Source of the DNA: Paraburkholderia phenazinium
Lineage (GTDB): Bacteria > Pseudomonadota > Gammaproteobacteria > Burkholderiales > Burkholderiaceae
Length of the DNA: 64,000 nucleotides
Assembly (NCBI RefSeq): GCF_900141745.1
Contig: NZ_FSRM01000001.1
Coordinates: 682,001 to 746,000 of the forward strand
Reading direction: 5' to 3'
Numbering within the stretch: position 1 is the stretch's first letter; every line of letters begins with the position of its first letter. Made by a program: the position numbers and the translations under genes. Under the pieces are notes generated by a model that ran no database searches, had not been told where the DNA came from, and saw nothing but the letters and a program-made list of their open reading frames with translations. Below, in pieces: positions 43,737 to 52,901 of this stretch.

Positions 43737-43766
43737 AAAAAGGCCGCCAAATCGGCGGCCAAAAAA
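43737..43766. terminator. Bidirectional hairpin terminator
   Basis: AAAAAGGCCGCC-AAAT-CGGCGGCCAAAAAA: a 7-base GC stem with A/T runs on both sides. Confidence 0.65.
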
Positions 43767-44240
43767 CGGTACTACATGCGCGGGGGATCACGCACGGTAG
43801 GGACTCTAAGCCATTGCAAAAGAGGATGTGGCCGAAGCGCCGCAGAGGTCTGAGATTTGTCGGATTCGGACTGCATCCGCGGTCGATCACTCGCACATGC
43901 CCGCCAGGATGGCGTCAGACGAATTGATCTGGACCGCTAACGTTTGCGCGAAGGTGTGCACTGCGAAATGTCCGATGAAAGCGGAGAGGTGTCATTCTGG
44001 CGTCATTGGGTTCGCGTGTTGCGGAGTTGAGGGGGGTCTTCCTTGCGGGAAGGGTTCGCTAACCGTCGGGCGTTGGTTGTCGGAGTATTTTTTTACCTAA
44101 AATATAACCTAGTGAATTCGACAAAAATGCTTATCTGAATTGAGTTTGACGGATATATGGCATGTACTGTGTACCAACCTGGGCCGCAGCGTAGCCCGAG
44201 TGAACCGCTCACTCCTGGCGCAGCGTAAGGTGGCCAATGC
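43767..44240. other. Gene-free region next to the recombinase
   Basis: About 470 bases. A frame at 43828-44100 on the plus strand has erratic composition and no ribosome site, so I do not call it. 44085-44170 is A/T-rich. It ends with the direct repeat copy at 44167-44177. Confidence 0.5.
44167..44177 (+). repeat. CTGTGTACCAA direct repeat, left copy
   Basis: The same 11 bases occur at 45524-45534 in direct orientation and at 45487-45497 inverted, so the recombinase gene is bracketed. Could be old attachment-site ends or a regulator site. Confidence 0.45.
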
Positions 44241-45470
44241 CTAAGAGGCGGCCCGGGATCGATTGCTCTCACTCTGTGGCTCGTCTGCGATCTGCGCTTC
44301 TACGAAATCCGCCCATCGTTGCAATACGTTGCGCTGGTTGGCCGCGTCGTCCGCGCGCGTCGGCTCGTTCGCAGCCTCTTTTGAAGCGCGTGCGAGCGCT
44401 CTCGCGATGACATCTGCGGGTTGATCCATCGCGAGCAAATGGGCTTCCGCGGTACGCCGGAAATCGTGCAAAACGAAATGCTCAACATCGAGTCCGAGCG
44501 CTTTCACCGCCTGATTGAGGGTACTTTTTGCGATGGGGCGATCGTCACCTCTGACGGTGGGGAACACGAAGGTTCGGCTGCTTTTCGTTTCGCGTAGTTC
44601 GCGCAGCATCGCCACCGCCTGGCGCGGCAAATACACTTCATGTGCGCGGGCATTTTTCATTCGGGCGGCGGGAATTTTCCACAGGGACGCTTTCAGATCG
44701 AACTCGGCCCAGGTCGCTTCAATCAGTTCGGACTTGCGGACCATCGTCAGTACGAGAAGGTGCAAAGCGAGCTTCAGTGGCCGACGGACGCGCGAAGCAT
44801 CGATCGCGCGCAATGTCGTGCCGAGTTCCTCGGCGGTGAGCACGCGCGTTCGGCTGTCCGGTGTGGCGATGAAGCGCGCGGGAACAGTTGTCGCAGGATT
44901 GTGGGTGGCGAGTTGCCGGGCAATCAGGAATTCGTAGAGCCGCCTGATCACGTTGCGCGTATGCAGGGCCATTTTGGGCGACCCGCGCAACTTGATCCGT
45001 TCGCAAATCGCGAGGACGTCCTCAGAGGTCACTGCGCCGATCGGCTTGCTGCCGATTGCCCGCAGCACGTCTTTATCGAGCGCGCGTCGTGTGGTGCGCT
45101 GATATTCGTCGGACTTGCTCGCCATGGCCGCCGACATATACAGCTCGGCCGCGTCGCGTAGAAGGTCGACGCGTTTCTCGGCGCCGCGGTCGCGGCGGGC
45201 GGTTGCCGCCGGCGATACGCCGGCCGCGACCATCTCGGCGTATTTGCGCGCCCGTTCGCGCGCGACTCGAAGCGAAATTCGCCGATAGTCGCCAATGGTG
45301 GTCAGCGGCTGCCGTTTGCCGTCGAGCGTATAGCGAAAGCGCCAGACCTTGTTGCCGGTCGGCATGACCTCGAGCACGAGGCCATTGCCGTCAGCGACGG
45401 AGTAGCGGGTTGCGCGGGGCTCCATCGCGCGGATCTGCGTTTCGCTGAGGGGAGGGACGATTTTGGGCAT
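44241..45470 (-). CDS. Tyrosine recombinase (P4-type integrase) lacking the catalytic tyrosine
   Basis: 409 residues from the ATG at 45470. The N-terminal DUF4102-type domain (RATRYSVADGNGLVLEVMPTG, WRFRYTLDGKRQPLTTIGDY) and core-binding domain are intact. The catalytic domain keeps the first Arg (MVRKSELIEATW), the Lys region (ARMKNARAHEVYLPRQA) and HDFRRT. In the last block, where P4-type enzymes read AH...N.V..AYNR, this protein reads ARASKEAANEPTRADD. The second His and the nucleophile Tyr are both gone, and no Tyr follows the HDFRR motif. The frame is otherwise complete. Probably unable to cut DNA; it may persist as a DNA-binding protein. Located beside mnmE, with no tRNA gene nearby. 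Confidence 0.85.
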   Translation of the reverse strand: MPKIVPPLSETQIRAMEPRATRYSVADGNGLVLEVMPTGNKVWRFRYTLDGKRQPLTTIGDYRRISLRVARERARKYAEMVAAGVSPAATARRDRGAEKRVDLLRDAAELYMSAAMASKSDEYQRTTRRALDKDVLRAIGSKPIGAVTSEDVLAICERIKLRGSPKMALHTRNVIRRLYEFLIARQLATHNPATTVPARFIATPDSRTRVLTAEELGTTLRAIDASRVRRPLKLALHLLVLTMVRKSELIEATWAEFDLKASLWKIPAARMKNARAHEVYLPRQAVAMLRELRETKSSRTFVFPTVRGDDRPIAKSTLNQAVKALGLDVEHFVLHDFRRTAEAHLLAMDQPADVIARALARASKEAANEPTRADDAANQRNVLQRWADFVEAQIADEPQSESNRSRAAS

Positions 45471-45486
45471 GCCTGGATCGTTTTCT

Positions 45487-45534
45487 TTGGTACACAGTGC
45501 ATCGAGAAATGCGGAAAAGACACTCTGTGTACCA
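45487..45534. repeat. Inverted repeat TTGGTACACAG ... CTGTGTACCAA upstream of the recombinase
   Basis: 11-base arms, 26 bases apart, just upstream of the recombinase start codon. The right arm is repeated directly at 44167-44177. It fits an operator or a core-type recombination site. Confidence 0.6.
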
Positions 45535-45638
45535 AAAAGCGCTGTTTGATCATGCCTCGGAGTATAGCGATTGCTTGCTATTTCAGGTCGAAGATACAGG
45601 CCTGAAATGAAAATATGTGGCTGACGCACGCCCGCCAT

Positions 45639-47039
45639 CTATTTCCCAATACAAAACCGGCTAAAAATCACGCCCAAAAGGTCATCGGAGGTGAACTCAC
45701 CGGTGATGGAATTCAGCTGTTCCTGAGCAAGCCGCAATTCCTCGGCGAACAGGTCGAGTGCCTGCGCGTTCTGGTCAGCATGCTGCGCAGCCGTTGCCAA
45801 GTGTTCCTGCGCTGCGCGCAGGGCGATCAGATGCCGCTCGCGTGCGAGGTATACGCTCTCCGCGCCGGCCTGCCAGCCGGCGATCCGCAGCAACTCGGCA
45901 CGCAGTAACGCGATGCCGTCACCCTGTTTCGCGGACAGTCGCACCTCGCGCAGATCGACGCCTTCCGCCTCATCCAACGTACGCACAGCCGGAGCGATGT
46001 CCGTCAGATCGGTCTTGTTCATCACCCGCAGCACCGGCACACCCACCGGAAAACGGGCGGCAATCGTATTGTCCTCGGCGTTCATACCGGTGCGTGCATC
46101 GAGCAGATGCAGCACCACGTCCGCGCGCTCAATCTCGTTCCACGTGCGCTCGATGCCGATCTTCTCCACCTCATCCTCGGTTTCGCGCAATCCGGCGGTG
46201 TCGATCACATGTAGCGGGATCCCTTCAATCTGGATGGTTTGCGCGACCTTGTCGCGAGTCGTGCCGGCGATTGGCGTGACGATGGCCAGTTCGGCGCCGG
46301 CAAGCGCATTGAGTAGCGACGACTTGCCGACGTTTGGCTGACCCGCCAGCACCACCGAGAGCCCCTCACGCAGTAGTGCACCCTGACGCGCTTCATTCAG
46401 CACGTGGGCGAGTTGCTCGCGGATCCGCGCGAGCTTGCCGCGTGCATCCGCGGCCTCCAGAAAGTCAATTTCCTCTTCCGGAAAATCGAGCGTCGCCTCG
46501 ACCAGCATCCGCAGCGTGATGACGTCTTCGACCATAGCGTGGATGTCACGCGAAAACGCGCCTTCCAGCGAGCGGCCCGCCGAGCGCGCGGCCGCCTCGG
46601 TGCTTGCCTCGATCAGATCGGCGACAGCCTCGGCCTGGGCCAGATCCAGCTTGTCGTTGAGGAAGGCGCGGCGGGTGAATTCGCCCGGTTCCGCTAGCCG
46701 CAGCCTGACCGCGCGGCCGGCGTCGATGCATCGTTGCAGTACCAGTTGCAGCACGATCGGCCCGCCGTGGCCCTGCAGCTCGAGTACGTGCTCGCCGGTG
46801 TACGAATTCGGCGCCGGAAAGTAGAGCGCGATGCCGCGGTCAAGCGCGTCGCCGTGAGCGTCGAGGAAGGGCACATAGCTCGCGTGACGCGGCGCGAGGA
46901 TTTGTCCTGTGAGCGCTTGCATGAGCGGCTCGGCCGCAGCCGCGCCGGCACGCCCGAACGAAATCCGGACCACGCCGATTCCGCCACGACCGGGCGCAGT
47001 AGCAATGGCAACAATGGGATCGGAATCGGTGGCGAGCAT
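45639..47039 (-). CDS. mnmE: tRNA modification GTPase MnmE (TrmE)
   Basis: 466 residues. The N-terminal tetrahydrofolate-binding domain is seen in [23 protein letters not shown] and [18 protein letters not shown]. The helical domain is interrupted by a Ras-like G domain with [33 protein letters not shown] and NKTD. The C-terminus FCIGK carries the CxGK motif essential for catalysis. With MnmG it installs the cmnm5 group on U34 of certain tRNAs. It belongs to the conserved rpmH-rnpA-yidD-yidC-trmE block. Here the integrase-like gene sits just downstream. Confidence 0.97.
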   Translation of the reverse strand: MLATDSDPIVAIATAPGRGGIGVVRISFGRAGAAAAEPLMQALTGQILAPRHASYVPFLDAHGDALDRGIALYFPAPNSYTGEHVLELQGHGGPIVLQLVLQRCIDAGRAVRLRLAEPGEFTRRAFLNDKLDLAQAEAVADLIEASTEAAARSAGRSLEGAFSRDIHAMVEDVITLRMLVEATLDFPEEEIDFLEAADARGKLARIREQLAHVLNEARQGALLREGLSVVLAGQPNVGKSSLLNALAGAELAIVTPIAGTTRDKVAQTIQIEGIPLHVIDTAGLRETEDEVEKIGIERTWNEIERADVVLHLLDARTGMNAEDNTIAARFPVGVPVLRVMNKTDLTDIAPAVRTLDEAEGVDLREVRLSAKQGDGIALLRAELLRIAGWQAGAESVYLARERHLIALRAAQEHLATAAQHADQNAQALDLFAEELRLAQEQLNSITGEFTSDDLLGVIFSRFCIGK

Positions 47040-47410
47040 GGGATTGGGCGCGGCAGCAGAGGAAACTGGAAGAACGAACGGCCCTACGAAGGGCGCGAGG
47101 CATTGTAACGCGAGCGGTTCGCGGGGCTTCCGCCGAGGGCGACAACGAGGTATTCCGGTGTATTAGGCGCCTTTTATTAGACAAATACGGATTTATCTCA
47201 TTTACGATAAGATCAGTCTTCGGATAAATAAGACTATCTGCGTGGATTGGATTCGCCAAACGGCCACGGCAGAAGGAAAAAAGCGCAAACTGAGTAAATT
47301 GCGCAAGGCGTTATCTGGCGCTTATCTTGAGCTAAAAATAGCGTAAATGCGCTAAATTGTAGCCTAAATGGTTGTCCACTGTTGGCGCGCCGGATTGCAC
47401 AATTTGGCTC
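47040..47410. promoter_or_regulatory. Divergent regulatory region with repeated TTATC and TAAAT motifs
   Basis: 371 bases between mnmE and the HTH gene. Two motif clusters: GGATTTATCTC, CGATAAG, CGGATAAATAAG and ACTATCTG in 47190-47243, and TTATCT twice plus four TAAA(A/T) steps in 47310-47370. Low GC compared with the flanking genes. Probably promoters and operators for the HTH gene. Confidence 0.45.
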
Positions 47411-47818
47411 ATGCCGACCTCCAAAGAAAAATCAGCGTTCGCCAAAAGACTGCAAGATCAGATTGCCCGGAAGAACATCAAGGGTGGGACTCAACTCGCC
47501 AGGCAATTCAATCTGCTGCATCGCGGCGAGGCGCCTGTGTCGCCGCAGACCGCGCATAAGTGGCTGACGGGCCGAACCATTCCTACGCCGGACAAGCTGC
47601 AGACCTTAGCCGATTGGCTAGGCGTTGGTGAGCATTGGCTGCACTATGGGCCTCCACCGCCGGTGGGCGCGAAGTCGAAGCCACTGGCGCCCGGGGAGAA
47701 ATATCCCCTTACTCCGGAGGCGATCGAGCTCGCCTCGAAGATCGAAGCGCTGGATCCGAAAGACCGCCATTTCCTCGAGGAGTTTGTCGAGCGGCTTTAC
47801 GACACCGGCAAAGAGTGA
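47411..47818 (+). CDS. Helix-turn-helix (XRE/lambda-repressor-like) regulator
   Basis: 135 residues from the ATG at 47411. The N-terminal DNA-binding domain contains GTQLARQFNLLHRGEAPVSP and TAHKWLTGRTIPTPDKLQTL, followed by ADWLGVGEHWLHYG. The middle is Pro-rich (PPPPVGAKSKPLAPGEKYPL) and the C-terminus is a short helix pair (LDPKDRHFLEEFVERLYD). It resembles phage-type repressors, but there is no peptidase domain. Its upstream region is full of repeated short motifs, consistent with autoregulation. Targets unknown. Confidence 0.87.
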   Translation: MPTSKEKSAFAKRLQDQIARKNIKGGTQLARQFNLLHRGEAPVSPQTAHKWLTGRTIPTPDKLQTLADWLGVGEHWLHYGPPPPVGAKSKPLAPGEKYPLTPEAIELASKIEALDPKDRHFLEEFVERLYDTGKE

Positions 47819-47850
47819 CTCCGACGCGCCGGCCGTGTGCGAATCCAATG

Positions 47851-47885
47851 AAAAAAGCCGCCCGGCGCAAACCGGGCGGCTTTTT
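47851..47885. terminator. Bidirectional Rho-independent terminator
   Basis: AAAAAAGCCGCCCGG, loop CGCAAA, CCGGGCGGCTTTTT. Serves the HTH gene (plus) and yidC (minus), which converge here. Confidence 0.9.
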
Positions 47886-47948
47886 CTCAACTGACTTGAG
47901 CAGAAAAGCGAACCCGCTCTGGGTTCGCTCCGGCAATTCAGACGGCGC

Positions 47949-49604
47949 TTACGCCGCCTTGGCCTTCGGCTTGCCCATCATCCGCGTGATGTAGTACTGC
48001 TGGGCGATCGACAGCACGTTGTTGACCACGTAGTACAGCACCAGACCAGCCGGGAAGAAGAAGAACATGACCGAGAACGCGATCGGCATGAACATCATCA
48101 TCTTGGCTTGAACCGGATCCGGCGGCGTCGGGTTCAGACGCGTCTGCAGGAACATCGAGACGGCCATCAGCACCGGCAGGATGAAGAACGGGTCTTGCTG
48201 CGACAGATCGTGAATCCACAGAATCCACGGCGCGCCGCGCATTTCCACCGACGACAGCAGCACCCAGTACAGCGAGATGAACACCGGGATCTGGATCACG
48301 ACCGGCAGACAGCCGCCGAACGGATTGACCTTCTCGGTCTTGTACAGCTCCATCAGCGCCGAGTTCATCTTTTGCGGATCGCCCTTGAAGCGTTCACGCA
48401 GGGCCTGCATACGCGGCGTGATCGCCTTCATGCGCGCCATCGACTTGTAGCTGGCGGCCGACAGCGGGAAGAACACGGCCTTGATCAGCAGCGTCAGCAG
48501 CACGATCGACCAGCCCCAGTTGCCGACGTAGCTGTGGATCTTTTCCAGCAGCCAGAACAGCGGCTTGGCGATGATCGTCACCCAGCCATAGTCCTTCACG
48601 AGCTCCAGACCCGGGGCGATGCCTTCTAGCATGCGCTCTTCTTCCGGACCGGCGAACAGCCTGGCGGAGACGTCAGCTGACTGGCCCGGCGCGATGGTCG
48701 GCACCGCTTCCTTGATGCCCACCCGGTACAGCGACGGATCGATCTTGTTGACGTAGATGTCGCGCTTGACGCCTTGCTGCGGAATCCATGCCGTCGCGAA
48801 GTAATGCTGCACCATGGCGATCCAGCCGTTATCGGCCTGGTTCGCATAGTCTTCCTTGTTCTTGTCGATGTCGCTGAACGTCATCTTCTGGAAGTGGTGC
48901 TGATCCGTGTACACAGCCGGCCCAATAAACGTGTGCGAGAAGCGCGGCGTTTCCACCGGCTGACTATCGCGCACCAGTTCCATATAGACGGTCGGCGTCA
49001 CCGGCGTCGTGCCTACGTTGACGATCTTCGTATCGACGCCGATCACGTAGCTGCCGCGCGTGAACGTGTACGTCTTCACGACCTTCACGCCGCCCTTGAC
49101 CGGCGATTCGAAGCTAAGCGAGAACGACTTGGCGTCGCCCGTCAGATCGTGCGGCTGGTTGGGCGCCGGCGTATAGATGTCCGTGTGGTTCGGGAAATCG
49201 CCGCCCAGCAGACCCGTGCGCGCCAGATACGTGTGATCTGCGGTGTGGTCGAACAGGGTGATGACGAGGTCCGGCTGGTTGCCACTGCCCTTGTTGATCA
49301 GCGACAGCTTCGACAGCGTACCGCCGCGCGTGTCGATCTCGCCGCTATAGACGTCAGTCGTGAACGGGATCAGTTGGGCCTGGGCAGCGGGCGCGGCGCC
49401 CGGAGCGGAGGTGTCGGTCTGCGGCAAATCGGCAGGCTGGGTTCCCGGCGTCGTTGTGCCCGGTGCTGCGCTGGCCGCGGTTTGCGTCGGCGTGGCGTTC
49501 GGGAAGAACATCGACGGGCGTCCGTGGTCGCGCTGCCAGTTGTCGAACAGCATGACCGCTGACATGAAAAATATGACCCATAGGACGGTGCGTTTGATAT
49601 CCAT
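47949..49604 (-). CDS. yidC: Membrane protein insertase YidC
   Basis: 551 residues. An N-terminal span ([18 protein letters not shown]) is followed by a Pro/Thr/Ala-rich linker and the large periplasmic P1 domain. The insertase core begins at [24 protein letters not shown] and contains the hydrophilic-groove Arg ([16 protein letters not shown]), [20 protein letters not shown] and the last spans. It inserts and folds inner-membrane proteins with or without SecYEG. A short basic tail ([10 protein letters not shown]) ends it. Gene order rpmH-rnpA-yidD-yidC-mnmE is conserved widely; here the HTH gene is interposed before mnmE. Confidence 0.97.
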   Translation of the reverse strand: MDIKRTVLWVIFFMSAVMLFDNWQRDHGRPSMFFPNATPTQTAASAAPGTTTPGTQPADLPQTDTSAPGAAPAAQAQLIPFTTDVYSGEIDTRGGTLSKLSLINKGSGNQPDLVITLFDHTADHTYLARTGLLGGDFPNHTDIYTPAPNQPHDLTGDAKSFSLSFESPVKGGVKVVKTYTFTRGSYVIGVDTKIVNVGTTPVTPTVYMELVRDSQPVETPRFSHTFIGPAVYTDQHHFQKMTFSDIDKNKEDYANQADNGWIAMVQHYFATAWIPQQGVKRDIYVNKIDPSLYRVGIKEAVPTIAPGQSADVSARLFAGPEEERMLEGIAPGLELVKDYGWVTIIAKPLFWLLEKIHSYVGNWGWSIVLLTLLIKAVFFPLSAASYKSMARMKAITPRMQALRERFKGDPQKMNSALMELYKTEKVNPFGGCLPVVIQIPVFISLYWVLLSSVEMRGAPWILWIHDLSQQDPFFILPVLMAVSMFLQTRLNPTPPDPVQAKMMMFMPIAFSVMFFFFPAGLVLYYVVNNVLSIAQQYYITRMMGKPKAKAA

Positions 49605-49634
49605 GCGTTGTCTCAGTGTCGATGGAACGGCGCG

Positions 49635-49865
49635 TCAGCGCTTTTCAGAAGTGGGAGGCGGGACAAGATCGATGCCGCCCGCCGAAAACGGGTGACAGCG
49701 GCAAATGCGCCTGGCGGCGAGATAAGTCCCGCGCGCGGCGCCATGATACTGGATTGCTTCGCGCGCGTAATCAGAGCAGGAAGGGTAAAAGCGGCACCGG
49801 TTGCCGAGCAGGGGGCTCACGGCAACCTTGTAGAAACGCAATAAAGCGAAAAGTACCGTTTGCAT
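49635..49865 (-). CDS. yidD: Membrane protein insertion efficiency factor YidD
   Basis: 76 residues from the ATG at 49865. Family blocks: [31 protein letters not shown], with the characteristic [10 protein letters not shown] cysteines, and [20 protein letters not shown] small peripheral membrane protein that aids YidC-dependent insertion. The open frame extends upstream to 50033 without similarity. Separated from rnpA by 121 bases that hold a long hairpin. Confidence 0.95.
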   Translation of the reverse strand: MQTVLFALLRFYKVAVSPLLGNRCRFYPSCSDYAREAIQYHGAARGTYLAARRICRCHPFSAGGIDLVPPPTSEKR

Positions 49866-49925
49866 GACTAGTGCGGCCGAGCGGCGCCGCCCAAGAAGGA
49901 ATACCGGGTGATGCCCAGGCGACCG

Positions 49926-49965
49926 GGCCGATGGACTGGCCCCATGAGCGACCAGTCCATCGGCC
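49926..49965 (-). other. Perfect 14-bp hairpin between rnpA and yidD
   Basis: Arms GGCCGATGGACTGG/CCAGTCCATCGGCC with a 12-base loop, within the 121-base gap. No T run follows on either strand, so it looks like an RNA processing or stability element rather than a terminator. Confidence 0.6.
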
Positions 49966-49986
49966 GCACGAGCATCTCCATAAGCG

Positions 49987-50484
49987 TCATTGCGTGGCGG
50001 GCGCATCCGCGGGCGGCGCCTCACGACGGGCAATTTCGCGTGCTGCCTTGTCGAGCAGCACCTCTATTTCGTTACGGCACAGCGTCTTCAACGGCAGCGA
50101 CGAAGCGGCAGGCATTGCCTTCTTGTCGAAACGCGTATGCAAACGCAGCAGCACATCCCAACCGCCAAAGTCTGCGCGACGCAACCGGAAGGCTTCACGC
50201 GCGAGGCGTCGCACCAGATTCCGTGTGACCGCGCGCGGAGCATACTTCTTGCCGATGACGAGACCAAGGCGCGCGTCATTGCCTGTGGGCCGGGCGTACA
50301 CGACGAAGTGTTCGGTGCGGCGCCACGGGCGCAAACGAAAAACGGATGAGAATTCATCCGTTTTTAGCAGCCTTGCGGCTTTGGGGAAGGCGGCTTGCGC
50401 TCGCAACGGAACCGAATCCTGCTGCGGCGCTCCTGCCGTTCCCGCGCTACCGCGGGCATCGCGTTGCACAGACGGAGCGCGCAA
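49987..50484 (-). CDS. rnpA: Ribonuclease P protein component
   Basis: 165 residues. The core starts [20 protein letters not shown] and contains the signature RNR motif region ([25 protein letters not shown]) that contacts the RNA subunit. It binds RNase P RNA and broadens substrate range in 5' maturation of tRNAs. The first 30 or so residues (Ala/Gly/Arg-rich) and the C-terminal tail are outside the core; a later start is possible, but no better ATG is seen. Follows rpmH on the same strand, as in most bacteria. Confidence 0.94.
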   Translation of the reverse strand: MRAPSVQRDARGSAGTAGAPQQDSVPLRAQAAFPKAARLLKTDEFSSVFRLRPWRRTEHFVVYARPTGNDARLGLVIGKKYAPRAVTRNLVRRLAREAFRLRRADFGGWDVLLRLHTRFDKKAMPAASSLPLKTLCRNEIEVLLDKAAREIARREAPPADAPATQ

Positions 50485-50498
50485 TCCGCTCGCCAGCC

Positions 50499-50633
50499 TT
50501 AGATGGCGAGGCGCTTGCGGCCCTTTGCGCGGCGTGCGTTGATGACCTTGCGGCCACCAGCGGTCTTCATGCGAACGCGGAAGCCGTGGGTACGCTTGCG
50601 ACGGGTAACGGAAGGTTGGTAAGTACGTTTCAT
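50499..50633 (-). CDS. rpmH: 50S ribosomal protein L34
   Basis: 44 residues, complete: [18 protein letters not shown] at the start, then [20 protein letters not shown] and KRLAI at the end, all classic L34. The ATG at 50633 is preceded by GAGAGCAAC. A component of the large ribosomal subunit. First gene of the minus-strand rpmH-rnpA-yidD-yidC unit, divergent from dnaA. Confidence 0.98.
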
Positions 50634-51015
50634 GTTGCTCTCACTTGGCAGAGAAATAACCGCGCGAGCATCGCGGAAAGTGCAATGGCCGGTGGTTCAA
50701 AAATTGGTTTTCGCGGAACCCGCTATTTAAACCGGTTTTCTTTTGGTCGTCAATAGTTTAGCGTCGTATTCCACAGGCTGGGCCGACGGCAAACGTTTGA
50801 TCCGTCCCTGTGGATAACTCCCTTTCCTGGATGTTTTGGCGGTAGAATCTCGTCCTACTTCCCAAAAATCCTGCACGCCGCTCCGGCTCGCTTGCCCCGC
50901 AAACCCTTGTGGCACAAGCGCCTGGAGCCGTTCCGCCTGGCCGCTCAGGGCCTTGTTGTGTATCTGCAACAAGGGGGCGGGCGGGGCGCCGTGTAAACAT
51001 AACGACAGCAACTCG
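50634..51015. promoter_or_regulatory. rpmH-dnaA divergent promoter region with one DnaA box
   Basis: 382 bases. One perfect DnaA box (TGTGGATAA) at 50809-50817 lies about 25 bases before a TAGAAT -10-like hexamer at 50843-50848, placed for DnaA autoregulation. An imperfect box-like TATTCCACA occurs near 50767. No cluster of boxes, triplet repeats or AT-rich unwinding tract comparable to the 5.4-9.3 kb region is present. Confidence 0.6.
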
Positions 51016-52596
51016 ATGAACGAATTCTGGCAACACTGTTCCGCACTGCTAGAGCGTGAGTTAACGCCCCAGCAGTACGTGACGTGGATCAAACCGTTGG
51101 CCCCGGTTGCCTTCGATGCGGCAGCCAACACGCTGAGCATCGCAGCCCCCAACCGCTTCAAGCTTGACTGGGTCAAGAGCCAGTTTTCCGGCCGCATTTC
51201 CGATATGGCGCGTGACTTTTGGCACGCGCCGGTCGACGTTCAATTCGTCCTCGATCCCAAAGCAGGCATGCGCAGCACGGCTGGCGCGCCGGCCCAGTCG
51301 CGGCCGTCGCAGTTTGCCGGGAACGCCGGCACGGCTGCCGTGGATGCAGCCGTCGGCGCGGTTCAGGCCGCGCATGGCGCACGTGCTAATGGCGCCAATG
51401 GTGGCGGGCAGGGTGCAAACGCCGGCAACGGCGCGCATCAGAACAATAGTGACGACGGCGGCGATCTCGATCTACCCAGCCTCGACGCGAACGAAGCTGC
51501 CGCGGCGCGCCGCACATGGCGGCCGGGTCAGAGCGCCGCGCAGCAAGGCAGCGCGGAGAGCGACTCCATGTACGAGCGTTCGAAGCTCAACCCCGTGCTG
51601 ACCTTCGACAATTTCGTGACCGGTAAGGCCAACCAGCTGGCGCGTGCCGCCGCGATCCAGGTGGCGGACAACCCCGGCATCTCGTACAACCCCCTGTTTC
51701 TATATGGCGGCGTGGGCCTCGGCAAGACTCACCTGATCCATGCAATCGGCAACCAGTTGCTGATGGACAAGGCCGGCGCGCGGATCCGCTATATCCACGC
51801 GGAACAATATGTGTCTGACGTGGTGAAGGCTTACCAGCGCAAGGCGTTCGACGATTTCAAGCGCTACTACCACTCGCTCGACTTGCTGCTGATCGACGAC
51901 ATTCAGTTCTTCTCCGGCAAGTCACGCACCCAGGAAGAGTTCTTCTACGCATTCGAAGCGCTGGTGGCGAACAAGGCGCAGGTAATCATCACGAGCGATA
52001 CGTATCCGAAGGAAATTTCGGGCATCGACGACCGCTTGATCTCGCGGTTCGATTCCGGCCTGACGGTGGCGATCGAGCCACCCGAGCTGGAAATGCGCGT
52101 AGCGATCCTGATGCGCAAAGCGCAGTCCGAAGGCGTGAGCCTCAATGAGGACGTGGCGTTCTTCGTCGCCAAGCACCTGCGCTCGAACGTGCGCGAACTG
52201 GAAGGCGCGCTGCGCAAGATCCTCGCGTACTCGAAGTTCCACGGGCGTGAAATCTCGATTGAACTGACGAAAGAAGCGCTGAAAGATCTGCTGACGGTGC
52301 AGAACCGGCAGATTTCGGTGGAAAACATCCAGAAGACGGTGGCGGACTTTTACAGCATCAAGGTCGCCGACATGTATTCGAAGAAGCGGCCGGCGAACAT
52401 TGCGCGGCCGCGCCAGATTGCGATGTATCTGGCGAAGGAACTGACGCAGAAGAGCTTGCCGGAAATCGGCGAACTGTTTGGCGGGCGCGACCACACGACG
52501 GTTTTGCACGCGGTGCGCAAGATTGCCGCCGAGCGTGGCACGGATGCGCAGTTGAACCACGAACTGCACGTGCTCGAGCAGACGTTGAAGGGGTGA
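51016..52596 (+). CDS. dnaA: Chromosomal replication initiator DnaA
   Basis: 526 residues from the ATG at 51016. Domain I is [20 protein letters not shown] with WIKPLAP. Domain II is a long Gly/Ala/Asn-rich linker at about 90-190. Domain III is AAA+ with [17 protein letters not shown] (Walker A near 231), [14 protein letters not shown] (Walker B) and [19 protein letters not shown]. Domain IV has the DnaA signature [15 protein letters not shown]. It binds DnaA boxes and opens oriC. No strong Shine-Dalgarno sequence precedes the ATG, and the frame extends upstream to 50836 without similarity. Confidence 0.98.
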   Translation: MNEFWQHCSALLERELTPQQYVTWIKPLAPVAFDAAANTLSIAAPNRFKLDWVKSQFSGRISDMARDFWHAPVDVQFVLDPKAGMRSTAGAPAQSRPSQFAGNAGTAAVDAAVGAVQAAHGARANGANGGGQGANAGNGAHQNNSDDGGDLDLPSLDANEAAAARRTWRPGQSAAQQGSAESDSMYERSKLNPVLTFDNFVTGKANQLARAAAIQVADNPGISYNPLFLYGGVGLGKTHLIHAIGNQLLMDKAGARIRYIHAEQYVSDVVKAYQRKAFDDFKRYYHSLDLLLIDDIQFFSGKSRTQEEFFYAFEALVANKAQVIITSDTYPKEISGIDDRLISRFDSGLTVAIEPPELEMRVAILMRKAQSEGVSLNEDVAFFVAKHLRSNVRELEGALRKILAYSKFHGREISIELTKEALKDLLTVQNRQISVENIQKTVADFYSIKVADMYSKKRPANIARPRQIAMYLAKELTQKSLPEIGELFGGRDHTTVLHAVRKIAAERGTDAQLNHELHVLEQTLKG

Positions 52597-52901
52597 GAGA
52601 AGGGTAGTTCTTGCGCGTCGCGGAGGCCCGATTTCGGGCTAATGATTCGTGCGAAATCCGGGTCGCGAAAGCGCTGCCTAAAATTTGAGCAAAAAGCAGG
52701 AAAAATCGACCTGTTTATTTCGGAACTCGCCCCCATTTTAGGGGAGCGGTTCTGTTTTCAGGCACAATACAGGTTTAACCGCCCGGCGGCTTGGGGCGGA
52801 TGTACGCCGTGACTGGCGCAGCGTAGCGCCGGCGGGGGCCGGGGCCGCGTGCAGGATTGCCGAGCGAGGCGCGCAGGCCGTCACATCAACGAAGGAAACC
52901 T
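52597..52901. promoter_or_regulatory. dnaA-dnaN intergenic region
   Basis: 305 bases with no DnaA box. The A/T-rich part 52680-52760 probably holds a dnaN promoter. CGCCCCC-ATTTTA-GGGGAGCG at about 52727-52747 is a weak hairpin. No gene is supported. Confidence 0.4.

Noticed and set aside
43828..44100. Open frame of 90 codons before the recombinase
   Set aside because: Erratic composition, many Cys, no ribosome site and no family signature.
44100..44240. tRNA or tmRNA fragment as an attachment site for the recombinase
   Set aside because: No T-arm GGTTCGAATCC-type sequence or cloverleaf could be drawn in either flank.
50634..51015. rpmH-dnaA gap as the sole origin
   Set aside because: Only one perfect DnaA box and no triplet repeats or AT-rich tract. 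It may still matter for dnaA control, and skew data would be needed to exclude it.
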